A stretch of DNA of 32,800 nt from Collinsella sp. (GCA_019414025.1 DXMU01000021.1:1-32800); one strand, 5' to 3'. Shown: positions 7,964 through 15,954, counted from the stretch's first letter. The notes: generated from the letters alone by a model not told the origin. A program made the numbers and translations.

Positions 7964-8110
7964 CAACGTCAGCGAGAAGCCAGCTGGTGAGGCAAGGTGC
8001 CGTGAAGCGAGGCGGCGTTGACCTTCTGGTCATGCCGTCGAAGCTGAACGGCAGATTGCCCACCAGATGGCTTCGCAGCGTCGGCCGGTCCGGCGTTCGG
8101 TAGAACGCCG
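7964..8110 (+). ncRNA. Two-hairpin structured element, copy 2 (candidate structured RNA)
   Basis: Homologue of 5717-5868. Hairpin 1 (7976-8074) is again exactly 99 nt. Its outer stem is GAAGCCAGCTGGTG with CACCAGATGGCTTC, one mismatch, quite different from copy 1 but still pairing. The purine bulge (A7990), GGCAA/TTGCC, GG/GA internal loop and TGACC-TTCT-GGTCA apex are conserved. Covarying pairs include T-A to G-C next to the tandem G-A step. G8012-T8038 and G8017-T8033 are wobbles only on the plus strand. Hairpin 2 (8091-8110) keeps the GGTA loop on a different stem. It ends 7 bases before the lacB stop, mirroring copy 1 beside lacC. Confidence 0.6.
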
Positions 8111-8117
8111 AAACCCC

Positions 8118-8642
8118 TTAGTCGTGATACTCGCCGCGGTCCCACTTCTCGAGGAACTCGTCAAAGAAGTGCGGGTCAGCCTGAGCCTCGGCGTCGGCCT
8201 TATTGCAGGCGTCGATCTTGGCAATCAGGGCATCGTGCTCGGGGGTCTTCTCGTAGGGCTCCTCCAGGAAGGCAAGCATAATGTCGGCCATCAGGAACTC
8301 GCCGGTGATCTTGCCGCCAAAGCCCACGATGTTGGCGTTGAGCTCGCGACGGGCATACAGGGCAGAGGTCATGTCGCGGACCAGGGCGCAGCGGGCGCCG
8401 GGAACCTTGTTGACGGCGTTGGTGATGCCGATGCCGGTGCCGCACAGGGCCACGCCAAAGTCGGCCTTGCCGGTGGCGACAGCCTCGCCCACGGCCTTGC
8501 CGTAGATGGGGTAATGCGTACGAGTATGGCTGTAGGTGCCGCAGTCGAGCACCTGGTAGCCAGCCTGCTCCAGGCGGTCGGCCAGATAGATCTTCTCGTC
8601 CGTAACGATATGGTCGCAACCGATTGCGATGGTCTTCTTCAT
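8118..8642 (-). CDS. lacB: Galactose-6-phosphate isomerase subunit LacB
   Basis: One of two subunits that isomerise D-galactose-6-phosphate to D-tagatose-6-phosphate; RpiB/LacAB fold, cytoplasmic. The 174 residues match LacB closely: IAIGCDHIVTDEK at the N-terminus, the active-site Cys in LCGTGIGITNAVNKVPG, RDMTSALYARRELNANIVGFGG, and the characteristic C-terminal tail ADPHFFDEFLEKWDRGEYHD. The start at 8642 has GAAAGGACGTTCTG upstream. lacA begins the unit, 63 bases upstream. The length fits LacB (about 171 residues). No disruption is seen. A generic RpiB call is less likely because the tail is LacB-specific. Confidence 0.96.
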   Translation of the reverse strand: MKKTIAIGCDHIVTDEKIYLADRLEQAGYQVLDCGTYSHTRTHYPIYGKAVGEAVATGKADFGVALCGTGIGITNAVNKVPGARCALVRDMTSALYARRELNANIVGFGGKITGEFLMADIMLAFLEEPYEKTPEHDALIAKIDACNKADAEAQADPHFFDEFLEKWDRGEYHD

Positions 8643-8705
8643 CAGAACGTCCTTTCGTCTGAATTCACAAGTTGAGGTAGAAGTTCGAGTTCTCGGTGGC
8701 TCTCG

Positions 8706-9134
8706 TTAGGCCATCTTGTTGAGCATGTCGACACGGATCTGGTGACGACCGCCGGCGTACTGGGCGCGCAGGAACTCACGGGCGATCTTCTTGGCGACCT
8801 CGGTGCCCACAACGCCCGGGCCCATGGTGACCATGCGCGAACCGTTGTGCTCGCGGGTCATGTAGGCGGAACGCTCGTCGGAAATGTTGGCAACGACCAT
8901 GCCCTTGATCTTGACGGCAGCCATATAGGAACCGACGCCGTACTTATCGAATGCAAAGCCCTGGGAGTCCTTGTGCTCCAGCAGGTCCTTGGCAACGGTG
9001 GTCGCGGAATCGACAAAGTCCGCGGCAGGGGTCTCGGAATAGTCGACGACCTCGTGACCGTCGGCGATGAGCATCTCCTTGATGGACTCCTTCATCGACA
9101 TACCGTCGGCATCGGAAGCGATTACAACCCTCAT
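8706..9134 (-). CDS. lacA: Galactose-6-phosphate isomerase subunit LacA
   Basis: Partner of LacB in galactose-6-phosphate isomerase. The 142 residues are the typical LacA length, and the sequence follows the family from VVIASDADG through KIKGMVVANISDERSAYMTREHNGSRMVTMG to the conserved end GGRHQIRVDMLNKMA. The catalytic CGTG motif of LacB is replaced by KYGVGSY, as normally seen in LacA, so it depends on LacB for that residue. The ATG at 9134 is preceded by AAGGAGGATGTC, an excellent ribosome-binding site. It is the first gene of the minus-strand lacAB unit. A perfect TTTGTTC-N6-GAACAAA palindrome lies 151 bases upstream and is a candidate LacR site. Confidence 0.96.
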   Translation of the reverse strand: MRVVIASDADGMSMKESIKEMLIADGHEVVDYSETPAADFVDSATTVAKDLLEHKDSQGFAFDKYGVGSYMAAVKIKGMVVANISDERSAYMTREHNGSRMVTMGPGVVGTEVAKKIAREFLRAQYAGGRHQIRVDMLNKMA

Positions 9135-9284
9135 GACATCCTCCTTGAGAGATACGCAGGCGCGTAGTTTCTGTTTGGAAGTGTTGAATCGCGTTCAGGT
9201 CCGGGCATCTGAATGTGCGGTTCTTCACTGTTCATGTTTATTTGAACACATTCGAACAGCGACTGCAACAACTATTTGTTTATC

Positions 9285-9304
9285 TTTGTTCTTTTTTGAA
9301 CAAA
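9285..9304. promoter_or_regulatory. Candidate LacR (DeoR-family) operator upstream of lacA
   Basis: Perfect palindrome TTTGTTC-TTTTTT-GAACAAA in the 307-base non-coding region before lacA. Related sequences occur before lacF (11187) and lacR (23395). Further GAACA-containing half-sites lie around 9243-9259. Confidence 0.6.
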
Positions 9305-9370
9305 TACCATTCACGGATGATTGCTGGCCGTTTGGGCCCGGCGTGGACGTAGCGACCATGTGTTCAACAA

Positions 9371-9407
9371 ACAAAAGGGCGGCCGAGAACGTGTCTCAGC
9401 CGCCCTT
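9371..9407 (-). terminator. Terminator of the membrane-protein gene
   Basis: Read on the minus strand, AAGGGCGGC pairs with GCCGCCCTT, followed by TTTGTTTG. It sits 35 bases after the stop of the gene at 9442-10473 and insulates it from lacA. Confidence 0.8.
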
Positions 9408-9441
9408 CTTACGGTTGATCTTCCAATGATCGTTTTGCCGC

Positions 9442-10473
9442 CTACTCAGATTGCCCGCTCTTTTTGGCATGTTTGGACGGTGCGCCCAAGAAACGACCCG
9501 TCAAATAGTTCGCGGGACCGGAGACATCGATCCCCAGCAGCACGTGTCCTAGCCATAGGAACGCCACGAGCACCAGTAGAGGAATCACACACGAGGTCAC
9601 GATCATCACGATGACGCCTTCGATGAGGTCGGTCACCTGCTGCACGATCTCGTCGGTCATCTGCTTGGCACCGCTGGTTACCGACGTGACCAGGCTCGAG
9701 GCCCCGTCAGTCAACTGCTCGAGTACGTTTTTGGACTCCGTGGCCTCGGATTTTTTCTTGTTCGATTTTGAGCTGGTCTCGGCTGACTTGTCCGTGGTGT
9801 CGGCCGCATCCGCAGCGTCCGCTGCCTTTTGCTCAGCTTGCTCAATACTTACGCGATACGTTTCGTCGACCTTCTGCGACACCCATACGCTTGCAGGCAC
9901 CAACGCCATGCCGATCACGGCAACCACCAGCACGCGCGTCGCCACACGGCGCAGGACGGCGCTCGTGCTCCAGCGCCCGTGAATGCCGAGCGACACCGCA
10001 CAGAGCACCAACGCAAGCGGGATTAAGATGCCCAAACCAACCGACCACAAAATCGTGAGCAAGTATTTCTCTAGGTATAGCACGGCAAGCACGATACCAA
10101 GGTTGCCTGAAAGCTGTGCGAGCTGCTCGGCAACCGGCGTTCCCGTATCACCCGGCAGCGCGGTAATGCCCGCAGACAGCGCCACGCACGAGGCCGTGAG
10201 CGCCAGTACGTTACCTTTCTTTTGGTCGATAACCTCGATGGTGGAGTCCCAAGTCTTGGTATCGGCGAAATGCGGACGAGCCACAAAGCCCGACAGCAAG
10301 GCCAGTACCACGAGCGCAACGATAAAGCCAATCTGCAGCTTTTTGTTTGCGCACACGACATCGGACAAGCTGGGCTGCAGCTCGGTTACCGTCGTGTGCT
10401 CGGTTATCTGGACAGGACGCCCATGAGCCATCTCGCGGGCGTCTCTTTTTTGTATTGACCCGTTATCCGGCAT
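9442..10473 (-). CDS. Multi-pass membrane protein of unknown function
   Basis: I do not recognise this 343-residue protein. After about 45 polar residues come hydrophobic segments near residues 46-65, 90-110, 127-165 (probably two), 180-197 and 288-315, so about five or six membrane helices. Between the last two lies a long charged Ala/Lys/Ser/Glu-rich stretch (about 215-285), beginning EQAEQKAADAADAAD and likely soluble or coiled. The start at 10473 is well supported by AGGAGG 7 bases upstream. It has its own terminator, and lies between lacF and lacA on the same strand. No catalytic motif is visible. A link to lactose use is suggested only by position. No frameshift or unusual base composition is evident. 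Confidence 0.85.
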   Translation of the reverse strand: MPDNGSIQKRDAREMAHGRPVQITEHTTVTELQPSLSDVVCANKKLQIGFIVALVVLALLSGFVARPHFADTKTWDSTIEVIDQKKGNVLALTASCVALSAGITALPGDTGTPVAEQLAQLSGNLGIVLAVLYLEKYLLTILWSVGLGILIPLALVLCAVSLGIHGRWSTSAVLRRVATRVLVVAVIGMALVPASVWVSQKVDETYRVSIEQAEQKAADAADAADTTDKSAETSSKSNKKKSEATESKNVLEQLTDGASSLVTSVTSGAKQMTDEIVQQVTDLIEGVIVMIVTSCVIPLLVLVAFLWLGHVLLGIDVSGPANYLTGRFLGAPSKHAKKSGQSE

Positions 10474-10563
10474 TTGGATACCTCCTCAGTCCGGCGTTTA
10501 ATGCGAAAGGAAGTATACCCACCGAGCAAAAATCGAACGGGACGACGAACGGAGCGCGCCAAG

Positions 10564-10607
10564 ACTGTCCCCAATGACTAGTCGTTTAAGAACGTCCCCA
10601 ATGACTA
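10564..10607. repeat. TAGTCATTGGGGACG hairpin repeat, copy 2
   Basis: On the minus strand it reads TAGTCATTGGGGACGTTCTT, then AAACGACTAGTCATTGGGGA. It shares both the repeat unit and the AAACGACTAGTCATT spacer with 5627-5702, in a direct rather than hairpin arrangement. Confidence 0.75.
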
Positions 10608-10618
10608 TTTCGGGATGA

Positions 10619-10683
10619 GTTGCGGTGGAATAGGGATTGTTTTGCGCCCGCCGGTCCCTATTCAGTCCCTATTTCACCGCAAC
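10619..10683. repeat. TGCGGTGGAATAGGGA palindromic repeat
   Basis: GTTGCGGTGGAATAGGGA at the left is mirrored by TCCCTATTTCACCGCAAC at the right, giving an 18-bp stem with one mismatch and a GC-rich centre. It lies directly beyond the lacF terminator. No second copy is in the window. Confidence 0.75.
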
Positions 10684-10702
10684 CAAGACAGATGGGATAC
10701 AG

Positions 10703-10729
10703 AAAAAACCCTGCCGCGGGTAGCGGCAG
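10703..10729 (-). terminator. Terminator after lacF
   Basis: Minus-strand reading: CTGCCGC-TACCC-GCGGCAG, then GG and six T residues. It starts 34 bases beyond the lacF stop. Confidence 0.9.
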
Positions 10730-10763
10730 AGCTTTTGGAAGGGGACTTGGTTGTGAGAGCTCG

Positions 10764-11102
10764 TTAGGCGAGCTTAGCCTCGAGTGCGGCGATGCGCTTA
10801 TAGGCATCGATGGTAAAGCGGGTCTGCTTCTCCAGGATCATGGTGGTCATGAGGGTATCCTGGGCGTGAGCCATGATGAAGGTCATCTCCATCTCGCCGC
10901 CGCCGGCCTCCTGCGAAAGCAGCTTGGTCTGCGTGTCGTGAGCGCCGATGAGCGCCTCGCTGGCATCCTTGTGCAGCTGCTCGGCCTTCTCAAAATCGCC
11001 CTCGCGAGCAGCATCGAGCGCTGCAAGCAGATCGGTCTGGGCGTCACCCGCGTATGCGACGATCTCGAATCCAACCATCGAGATTTCTTCTTTGGTAGCC
11101 AT
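10764..11102 (-). CDS. lacF: Lactose-specific PTS EIIA component
   Basis: Accepts phosphate from HPr and passes it to the EIIB domain of LacE. The 112 residues are the usual size for the all-helical lac/chb EIIA family. The expected phospho-acceptor is His79 in MAHAQDTLMTT, and Asp82 fits the metal-binding Asp of the family trimer. The start at 11102 has AAAGGAACGC upstream. It is on the minus strand, separated from both lacE genes, and is the only EIIA of this family in the window, so it probably serves both LacE proteins (an inference). A candidate LacR site lies about 85 bases upstream and a terminator follows. Cellobiose EIIA (ChbA) is the closest alternative; the context favours lactose. 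Confidence 0.92.
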   Translation of the reverse strand: MATKEEISMVGFEIVAYAGDAQTDLLAALDAAREGDFEKAEQLHKDASEALIGAHDTQTKLLSQEAGGGEMEMTFIMAHAQDTLMTTMILEKQTRFTIDAYKRIAALEAKLA

Positions 11103-11186
11103 ATTGCGTTCCTTTCACATATGAACCAATGGAGAGCATCGCGTCCGGGCATACGCGTTGCGCTGTGTATGACAGAAACATTAACA

Positions 11187-11206
11187 TTCAAACAAAAAAG
11201 AACAAT
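11187..11206. promoter_or_regulatory. Candidate LacR operator upstream of lacF
   Basis: TTCAAACAAAAAAGAACAAT. It shares the spacing and ends of the site before lacR (TTCAAACAGTAACGAACAAA) and the TTGTTCTTTTTTG core of the site before lacA. Confidence 0.55.
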
Positions 11207-11316
11207 GCAAAACGTAATCTCGAGCTATGAACGGTCAATTTTTGCCCGTGAACGGTTTTTAAACCAATTTGAACAATATCAAACACAATTAACGACAACC
11301 CAAACAGGTCCGCACC

Positions 11317-12321
11317 CTAGCGCAAATCGCGTACCGTATCGCCCGTTACGAGCACGCCGGGGATTAGCATGTGCTCCACGCCAGGCGCAACCCCCTCGGC
11401 GCCGGCGATCTTGTCGACCGCCCACATGCCGACGCGCTTGTTATCAAAGCGCACCGTGGTCAGGCGGCGATCGGGCACGATATCGCCCAGGCTGTCGTCA
11501 ACGCCCACCACGCTCACGTCCTCGGGCACGCGCTTTCCGCGCGACTCGAGCCCGCGAATGCAGCCGTAGGCCATGGCGTCGTTGGAGGCATAGATGGCCG
11601 TGCAACTCGGATCGTCCGCTAGAGCCTGACCGGCAGCATAGCCGCTCTGCGCCGTCCAATCGCCACGAATGAATCGCGGCGGCTCAATACCATGCGCACG
11701 CAGCGTCTCGCGCCAGCCCTCCTCGCGCTGCATGCCCGAAAGCGAGCGCTCGGGACACGAGATAAAGTGCACGGTCTTGTGCCCCTGCCCCAGCAAGTAC
11801 TCGACAACCTGGCGCGAGCAATCGAACTGGTCGTTGTCGACCGTCGAGCACAGCGGGTGTTCCAACATGGTAACGAGCACCGTCTGCATGCCGGGCAGCG
11901 GCTCAAAGGTGCCAAAGTCCGCCGGCATGCGGTTCATGATCACGACCACGCCGTCCACTGGCAGCGCGCTCATGCGCGACGATGCGCTCTCGAGGGTATA
12001 CGGATGCCCGTCTACTTTAGTGAGGGTGATGGCATAGCCATGTTTGTCGGCCGCGGCGGCAAAGCCCTCCATACGGTCGAGGTTGCCGGTGCCGGTAATG
12101 TTGAACATGGCGACGCCGACAGTCTTAAACTTGCCGCGGCGCAGCGATCGACCGGCAAAATTGGGGCGATACCCCAGCTCGCGCATGGCGGCACGCACGC
12201 GCTCCTTGGTCTCGGGGCGCACGCTGGGCGAATCGTGCACCGTACGCGAGACTGTCTGCTCCGAGACGCCCGCGAGACGCGCCACGTCCTTAACGGAAAC
12301 CGATTTTTTAACAGCGGCCAT
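11317..12321 (-). CDS. LacI-family repressor of the first lacE-lacG module
   Basis: LacI/GalR-type repressor of 334 residues with the helix-turn-helix SVKDVARLAGVSEQTVSRTV, a hinge region (YRPNFAGRSLRRGK), and a PBP-like sugar-sensing domain. It is divergent from the lacE at 12679, with three operator-like palindromes (ATG-NNN-ACGT-NNN-CAT) in the 357-base gap, one just 15 bases before its own start. Control of lacE-lacG and autorepression are therefore inferred. The specificity positions in the recognition helix are Glu-Gln, versus Gln-Gln and Leu-Lys in the two paralogues. The ATG at 12321 has AGAAAGATCGACCT upstream, a weak ribosome-binding site. The effector is unknown, and could be lactose-6-phosphate or another sugar phosphate. 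Confidence 0.92.
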   Translation of the reverse strand: MAAVKKSVSVKDVARLAGVSEQTVSRTVHDSPSVRPETKERVRAAMRELGYRPNFAGRSLRRGKFKTVGVAMFNITGTGNLDRMEGFAAAADKHGYAITLTKVDGHPYTLESASSRMSALPVDGVVVIMNRMPADFGTFEPLPGMQTVLVTMLEHPLCSTVDNDQFDCSRQVVEYLLGQGHKTVHFISCPERSLSGMQREEGWRETLRAHGIEPPRFIRGDWTAQSGYAAGQALADDPSCTAIYASNDAMAYGCIRGLESRGKRVPEDVSVVGVDDSLGDIVPDRRLTTVRFDNKRVGMWAVDKIAGAEGVAPGVEHMLIPGVLVTGDTVRDLR

Positions 12322-12335
12322 AGGTCGATCTTTCT

Positions 12336-12352
12336 ATGTCAACGATGCCATT
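12336..12352. promoter_or_regulatory. Candidate LacI operator (lac module 1, site 1)
   Basis: ATGTCAACGATGCCATT, a degenerate ATG-NNN-ACGT-NNN-CAT site directly upstream of the repressor start; the central ACGT is ACGA here. Likely autoregulatory. Confidence 0.5.
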
Positions 12353-12479
12353 GGTGGCACCCTACGCAGTCAAATGAAACGTCTTTAAGTATATCTAACG
12401 CCTCCTCCGCCATACGCTCACCACCCAAAACCTACCGTTCACCGACATTTTTGCTTCCCCGAACGGCTTTTGTAGTCCA

Positions 12480-12497
12480 AATGTTAACGTTGCCATT
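12480..12497. promoter_or_regulatory. Candidate LacI operator (lac module 1, site 2)
   Basis: AATGTTAACGTTGCCATT fits the pattern exactly. It is an inverted near-copy of the site at 12600. Confidence 0.7.
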
Positions 12498-12599
12498 GTG
12501 CAAACACAGAGCCACCGGGCGGCTCAAACGTTTACGCATAAGGAATCGACGGTTCGCAGGCACAGGAACCATCAGTTCGCGTCTTTTTTTGTGTCGCAA

Positions 12600-12617
12600 A
12601 ATGGCAACGTCAACATT
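12600..12617. promoter_or_regulatory. Candidate LacI operator (lac module 1, site 3)
   Basis: AATGGCAACGTCAACATT, the inverted counterpart of 12480-12497 with one change, centred 120 bases from it. This spacing is compatible with looping. It lies 61 bases before lacE. Confidence 0.7.
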
Positions 12618-12678
12618 TTGGCAACCGAACGCCAAAAGTTACCATCGTTGTTAACCCACCGACTCTTAGGAGCATTGC

Positions 12679-14448
12679 ATGGAGCAACTCATCGCCATCA
12701 TCGAAAAGGGCCAACCCTTTTTCAACGCGATCGCCCGCAACAAGTACCTCAAGGCGATTCGCGACGGCTTTATCTCCGTCATCCCCATCATCATCTTCTC
12801 GTCCATCTTCTGCCTGGTAGCCTCGGTCCCCAACATCTGGGGTTTCTACTGGCCCGATGACATCAACAACGCCCTGTGGAAGTGCTACAACTACTCCATG
12901 GGCATCCTGGCTATCGCCTGTGCCGCCACCACGGCCAAGCACTTCGCCGACGCCCAGAACCGCGACCTGCCCAAGAACAACCAGATCAACTTCATCTCGT
13001 GCATGTGCGCGGCCATCATCGGCTTCTTGCTCCTTTCGAGCGACACCATCGCCACAGACGCCGCCAGCGGCTTCAACACCACCTATCTTGGTTCCAAGGG
13101 CCTGCTGACTGCCTTCATCGCTGCGTTTGTGACCGGCATCATCTACAAGTTCTTTATCAAGCGCAACATCACCGTCAAGATGCCCGAGCAGGTTCCGCCC
13201 AACATCTCGCAGACCTTTAAGGACATCATCCCCTTCTCCGTCTGCATCACCGTCTTTTGGGTCTTTGACATCGTCTTCCGCGCTGCCTTTGGCTTCTGCT
13301 TTGCCCAGGGCGTCATCCAGGTGTTCCAGCCCCTGTTCACCGCTGCCGACGGCTACATCGGTCTCGCTGTGATCTACGGTGCCATGAGCCTCTTCTGGTT
13401 CGTCGGCGTCCACGGCCCCTCGATCGTCGAGCCCGCCATCGCCGCCGCTCTCGTTGCCAACATGACCGACAACCTGGCTGCATTCCAGGCCGGCGAGCAC
13501 GCCACCGCCGTCCTGACGCAGGGCGCCCAGTACTTCGTCGTCTGCATGGGCGGCACCGGCGCCACGCTCGTCCTGGTCTTTATGTTCTGCTTCTTGGCCA
13601 AGTCCCAGGAAATGCGCGCCGTCGGTAAGGCCGCCATCGTCCCCGTGTGCTTTGCCGTCAACGAGCCGCTGCTGTTCGCCGCGCCCATCGTGCTCAACCC
13701 CGTCTTCTTTGTCCCGTTTGTCTTTGCCCCGATCGCCAACATCTGGATCCTCAAGGTCTTTATCGACTTCCTGGGCATGAACGGCTTTATGTACACCCTG
13801 CCTTGGACCGTCCCCGGCCCCATCGGCACCATCATGGGCCTGGGCTTCCAACCGCTTGCCTTTGTGATGCTCGCCATTATCCTGGTCGTCGACTTTGCCC
13901 TGTACTACCCGTTCTTCCGTGCCTATGACGCCCAGAAGTGCGCCGAGGAGGCCGAGATTTCCCAGGAGGAGCTCGCCGCCAAGAACGCCGAGAAGGCCGC
14001 TAAGCTCAACGACGCCTTCCAGGGTAAGGCCGACGCCAAGAGTGTTGCCGCCGGCGCCGCTGCCGAGGTCGTAAAGACCGACGCCGCCCCCGCTGCTGCC
14101 GCCACCGAGGCTACGGCCGCCAGCGACCTCAACGGCAAGCGTGTACTCGTGCTCTGCCAGGGCGGCGGCACCTCGGGCCTGCTCGCCAACGCGCTGGCCA
14201 AGGCCGCCAAGGAGCGCGGCATCGATCTTGAGACCGCTGCCGATGCCTATGGCAACCACGTGGACATGCTTCCCAACTTTGACCTGGTCGTCCTGGCTCC
14301 GCAGGCCGCCAGCTACCTGGCCGACCTGCAGAAGGACTGCGAGCGTGTGGGCAACAAGTGCGTCGCCTGCCGCGGTAAGCAGTACATCGAGCTCTCCCAG
14401 AACGGCGACAAGTCTCTCGCCTTTGTGAGCGAGCAGCTGTCGAAGTAA
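12679..14448 (+). CDS. lacE: Lactose-specific PTS EIICB component, copy 1
   Basis: Membrane permease and phosphotransferase that takes up lactose as lactose-6-phosphate. The EIIC domain (about residues 1-425) has many hydrophobic segments and the family motifs GVHGPSIVEP and FAVNEPLLFAAP. An Ala/Glu/Lys-rich linker (about 425-485) leads to an EIIB domain whose phospho-Cys is about residue 493 in VLVLCQGGGTSG. The total of 589 residues fits LacE. The start at 12679 follows AGGAGC with 5-base spacing. lacG begins 66 bases downstream, with a hairpin in between. The divergent LacI repressor is the likely regulator. The phosphate source is presumably LacF (10764). Cellobiose-type EIIC is separate from EIIB, so the fused EIICB form favours lactose. 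Confidence 0.93.
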   Translation: MEQLIAIIEKGQPFFNAIARNKYLKAIRDGFISVIPIIIFSSIFCLVASVPNIWGFYWPDDINNALWKCYNYSMGILAIACAATTAKHFADAQNRDLPKNNQINFISCMCAAIIGFLLLSSDTIATDAASGFNTTYLGSKGLLTAFIAAFVTGIIYKFFIKRNITVKMPEQVPPNISQTFKDIIPFSVCITVFWVFDIVFRAAFGFCFAQGVIQVFQPLFTAADGYIGLAVIYGAMSLFWFVGVHGPSIVEPAIAAALVANMTDNLAAFQAGEHATAVLTQGAQYFVVCMGGTGATLVLVFMFCFLAKSQEMRAVGKAAIVPVCFAVNEPLLFAAPIVLNPVFFVPFVFAPIANIWILKVFIDFLGMNGFMYTLPWTVPGPIGTIMGLGFQPLAFVMLAIILVVDFALYYPFFRAYDAQKCAEEAEISQEELAAKNAEKAAKLNDAFQGKADAKSVAAGAAAEVVKTDAAPAAAATEATAASDLNGKRVLVLCQGGGTSGLLANALAKAAKERGIDLETAADAYGNHVDMLPNFDLVVLAPQAASYLADLQKDCERVGNKCVACRGKQYIELSQNGDKSLAFVSEQLSK

Positions 14449-14458
14449 GTAACGCTTA

Positions 14459-14490
14459 GGGCCAGCCGACCATCCAAGGCCGGCTGGCCC
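14459..14490 (+). terminator. Intercistronic hairpin between lacE and lacG (module 1)
   Basis: GGGCCAGCCG pairs with CGGCTGGCCC across a 12-base loop, followed by TTCGATTT with no pure T-run. It may attenuate transcription into lacG or stabilise the lacE mRNA end. Module 2 has a hairpin at the same position. Confidence 0.65.
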
Positions 14491-14514
14491 TTCGATTTAG
14501 ACGATTGGATCATC

Positions 14515-15954
14515 ATGTCCGTTAATCCTGCTAGCGTCACCAATCCGCCTGCGCAGTTTCCCGAGGACTTTGTCTTTGGCGGCGCCACTGCTGCCTACCA
14601 GGTAGAGGGCGAGACCCGCACCCACGGTAAGGGCAAGGTCGCCTGGGACGACTTCTTGGAGGCCCAGGGCCGCTTCTCTCCCGATCCCGCCTCCGACTTC
14701 TATAACCAGTACCCCGTCGATCTGGAGCTGTGCGAGGAGTTCGGCATCAACGGCATCCGCCTCTCCATCGCCTGGAGCCGCATCTTCCCCAACGGCACCG
14801 GCGAAATCAACCCCGAGGGTGTCCAGTTCTACCACGACCTCTTCGCCGAGTGCCACAAGCACCACGTTGAGCCGTTTGTCACGCTGCATCACTTTGACAC
14901 GCCGCTGCCCCTCTTTGAGAAGGGCGACTTCCTCAACCGCGAGACCATCGACGCCTTTGTGGACTTTGCCACCTTCTGCTTTAAGGAGTACGCCGACCAG
15001 GTAACCTACTGGTTCACCTTTAACGAGATCTGGGCGGACGCCTCCAACACCTACATCGAGGGCACCTTCCCCGGTGGCGTCAAGGCGCACCTGGCCGAGG
15101 CTTTCCAGTGCGAGCACAACATGATGCTCGCCCACGCCAAGGCTGTGCTGGCCTTCCACAACGGCGGCTTTAAGGGCAAGATCGGCGTCATTCAGTCGTT
15201 GGAGTTCAAGTACCCGCTCAACGAGAACGACCCCGCCGACATCAAGGCCGCCAACAACGAGCACGTGCTGCAGAACCAGTTCTTGCTCGACGCCACCTTC
15301 CGCGGCGACTATGCCCCCGACACCCTCGAGTGCGCCAACCGCCTGGCCGCCATCTCGGGCGGCACCATCGAGATCCTGGACGAGGACCTCGAGATTATGC
15401 GCGAGGCAGCGCTCTACAACGACTACCTGGGCGTTAACAACTACCAGTGCCGCTTCCTCAAGGCCTACGATGGCGAGAACGACCTGCACCACAACGGTAC
15501 GGGCGAGAAGGGCACCGGTCGCTGGCGCGTCAAGGGCATTGGCGAGCATGTGAACAAGCCCGGCATCCCCACCACCGACTGGGACTGGATCATCTATCCC
15601 GAGGGTCTGTTCGATCTGCTCGTCTACATTAAGCAGCGCTACCCCAACTACAAGCAGATCTTCATCACCGAGAACGGCATGGGCTACAAGGACCCCTACA
15701 AGGACGGTTTTGTGGACGACCAGCCGCGCATCGACTACATCGAGCAGCACCTGCGTTGGCTGCTCAAGGCCATGGAGGTGGGCGTCAACGTGGGCGGCTA
15801 CTTCCTGTGGAGCCTGCAGGATCAGTTCTCCTGGACCAATGGCTACAACAAGCGTTACGGCTTCTTCTACGTTGACTTTGAAACCCAGAAGCGCACGCCC
15901 AAGGCAAGCGCCTACTGGTACAAGCACGTGGCGCAGACCCGTCGCCTGGACTAG
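14515..15954 (+). CDS. lacG: 6-phospho-beta-galactosidase (GH1), copy 1
   Basis: Hydrolyses lactose-6-phosphate to glucose and galactose-6-phosphate in the cytoplasm. GH1 enzyme of 479 residues: N-terminal FVFGGATAAYQVEG, acid/base Glu171 in FTFNEI, nucleophile Glu386 in FITENGMGY. The phosphate-binding segment FSWTNGYNKRYGFFY carries the Ser, Lys and Tyr of LacG and the Trp that marks galacto- rather than gluco-specific 6-phospho-glycosidases, where Ala or similar is usual. The start ATG 14515 has only a weak site (TTGGA). It follows lacE1. It is clearly paralogous to the lacG at 19451 but shows many substitutions, so the duplication is not recent. Confidence 0.94.
   Translation: MSVNPASVTNPPAQFPEDFVFGGATAAYQVEGETRTHGKGKVAWDDFLEAQGRFSPDPASDFYNQYPVDLELCEEFGINGIRLSIAWSRIFPNGTGEINPEGVQFYHDLFAECHKHHVEPFVTLHHFDTPLPLFEKGDFLNRETIDAFVDFATFCFKEYADQVTYWFTFNEIWADASNTYIEGTFPGGVKAHLAEAFQCEHNMMLAHAKAVLAFHNGGFKGKIGVIQSLEFKYPLNENDPADIKAANNEHVLQNQFLLDATFRGDYAPDTLECANRLAAISGGTIEILDEDLEIMREAALYNDYLGVNNYQCRFLKAYDGENDLHHNGTGEKGTGRWRVKGIGEHVNKPGIPTTDWDWIIYPEGLFDLLVYIKQRYPNYKQIFITENGMGYKDPYKDGFVDDQPRIDYIEQHLRWLLKAMEVGVNVGGYFLWSLQDQFSWTNGYNKRYGFFYVDFETQKRTPKASAYWYKHVAQTRRLD

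Noticed and set aside
12610..14259. A 549-codon minus-strand frame opposite lacE1
   Set aside because: Shadow of a strongly supported EIICB gene; composition (Gly, Asp, Val, Leu rich) is typical of antisense reading of GC-rich genes.
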